From Coenobita brevimanus (taxonomy: Eukaryota > Arthropoda > Malacostraca > Decapoda > Coenobitidae): a stretch of DNA of 64,000 nucleotides. This document shows, piece after piece, positions 63,686-64,000 of this stretch; position 1 is the stretch's first letter, and each line of letters opens with the position of its first letter. The translations under genes were made by a program, and so were the position numbers. The stretch covers positions 24,577,432 to 24,641,431 of the forward strand of contig CM064712.1 of the NCBI GenBank assembly GCA_032717465.1, given 5' to 3'. The notes below the pieces were generated by a model. The model made no database searches. It was not told where the DNA came from and saw only the letters and a program-made list of their open reading frames with translations.

Positions 63686-64000
63686 CAGCAACAACAGTAG
63701 TAATTAAAAATAAAAATAATTAATTCAGTCACCATGACGATGTTATATAAGTTACTCTCACATCAGACTATTTCACTCAGCTCTGGAGAGGCTTCTGGAA
63801 CCGGCGTAGCAAAACACCTCCTTTATCAAGCCTTTCACTGCCACGGCACTCTTCTGTGCTGAGAAAAAATGTCTGGCAGCGGCGAGAGCAACCTAAAGAA
63901 AGACAGGATCGCATCGCAACGCCTGAGAACGAGTGGCAAGAAACCCTAAGACATACTGAAGGTCCGGGAAGAATATTGTTGTTATTATCATTATTACTGT
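63686..64000. other. No gene seen at right edge
   Basis: Non-repetitive sequence; an exon truncated by the window edge cannot be excluded. Confidence 0.35.

Overview
This is eukaryotic DNA with no bacterial or plastid features. It has long introns, dense micro- and minisatellites, GT-AG splice signals, and many kinds of transposable element: RTE- and jockey-like LINEs, tRNA-derived SINEs, piggyBac, hAT, P-like and Harbinger-like elements, and MITEs. An interstitial (TTAGG)n-like tract, the arthropod telomere motif, and the extreme GA/CA/ATT repeat load suggest an arthropod, most likely a decapod crustacean. That assignment is inference; no single gene proves it. No rRNA, true tRNA or CRISPR array was seen.

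Host gene candidates. On the + strand a very long internal exon (2152-6418, about 1,420 codons) is closed by a good acceptor and donor. A second exon (13203-13480) continues it in matching phase, and a possible third (about 40883/40895-41072) matches again. The protein is mostly disordered: Gly/Glu repeats, then long Lys/Glu-rich stretches, then Thr/Pro/Ser/His-rich sequence. I do not recognise it. A further possible exon lies at 691-869. The introns of this gene hold most of the mobile elements.

Mobile elements, left to right. 9523-13020 is a nearly complete RTE-like LINE (minus) with frameshifts and a 5' UTR hairpin. 19340-26837 is a stack: a tRNA-SINE, a 5'-truncated RTE copy split by an apparently intact piggyBac transposon (19780-23558, TTAA target duplications, one 740-aa transposase), then a full RTE element (23639-26827, minus) with a perfect 10-bp target duplication and three in-frame stops. 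27415-29556 is a third LINE (plus), 5'-truncated, whose stop codon lies inside its (TGAT)n tail. 33139-35162 is a non-autonomous hAT element almost filled by about 78 copies of a 22-bp minisatellite. 42074-43530 is a decayed jockey-like LINE (minus). 49027-50854 is a P-element-like transposon with 30-bp inverted termini inserted in a GGT-rich repeat; it keeps only a THAP-domain first exon (minus).

Two short palindromic repeat families recur across the window and are named here for convenience. MITE-A is about 215 bp with long inverted ends, in about 10 near-complete copies plus fragments. MITE-B is about 195 bp with about 20-bp inverted ends, in 4 copies plus fragments. A Harbinger-like 293-bp MITE (TAA duplication) has inserted into one MITE-A copy. 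Minisatellites with units of 16, 21, 22, 32, 37 and 45 bp and two long polypyrimidine blocks fill much of 40-63 kb. There is little sign of genes acting together: this looks like intronic or intergenic DNA of one large gene, heavily colonised by transposons.
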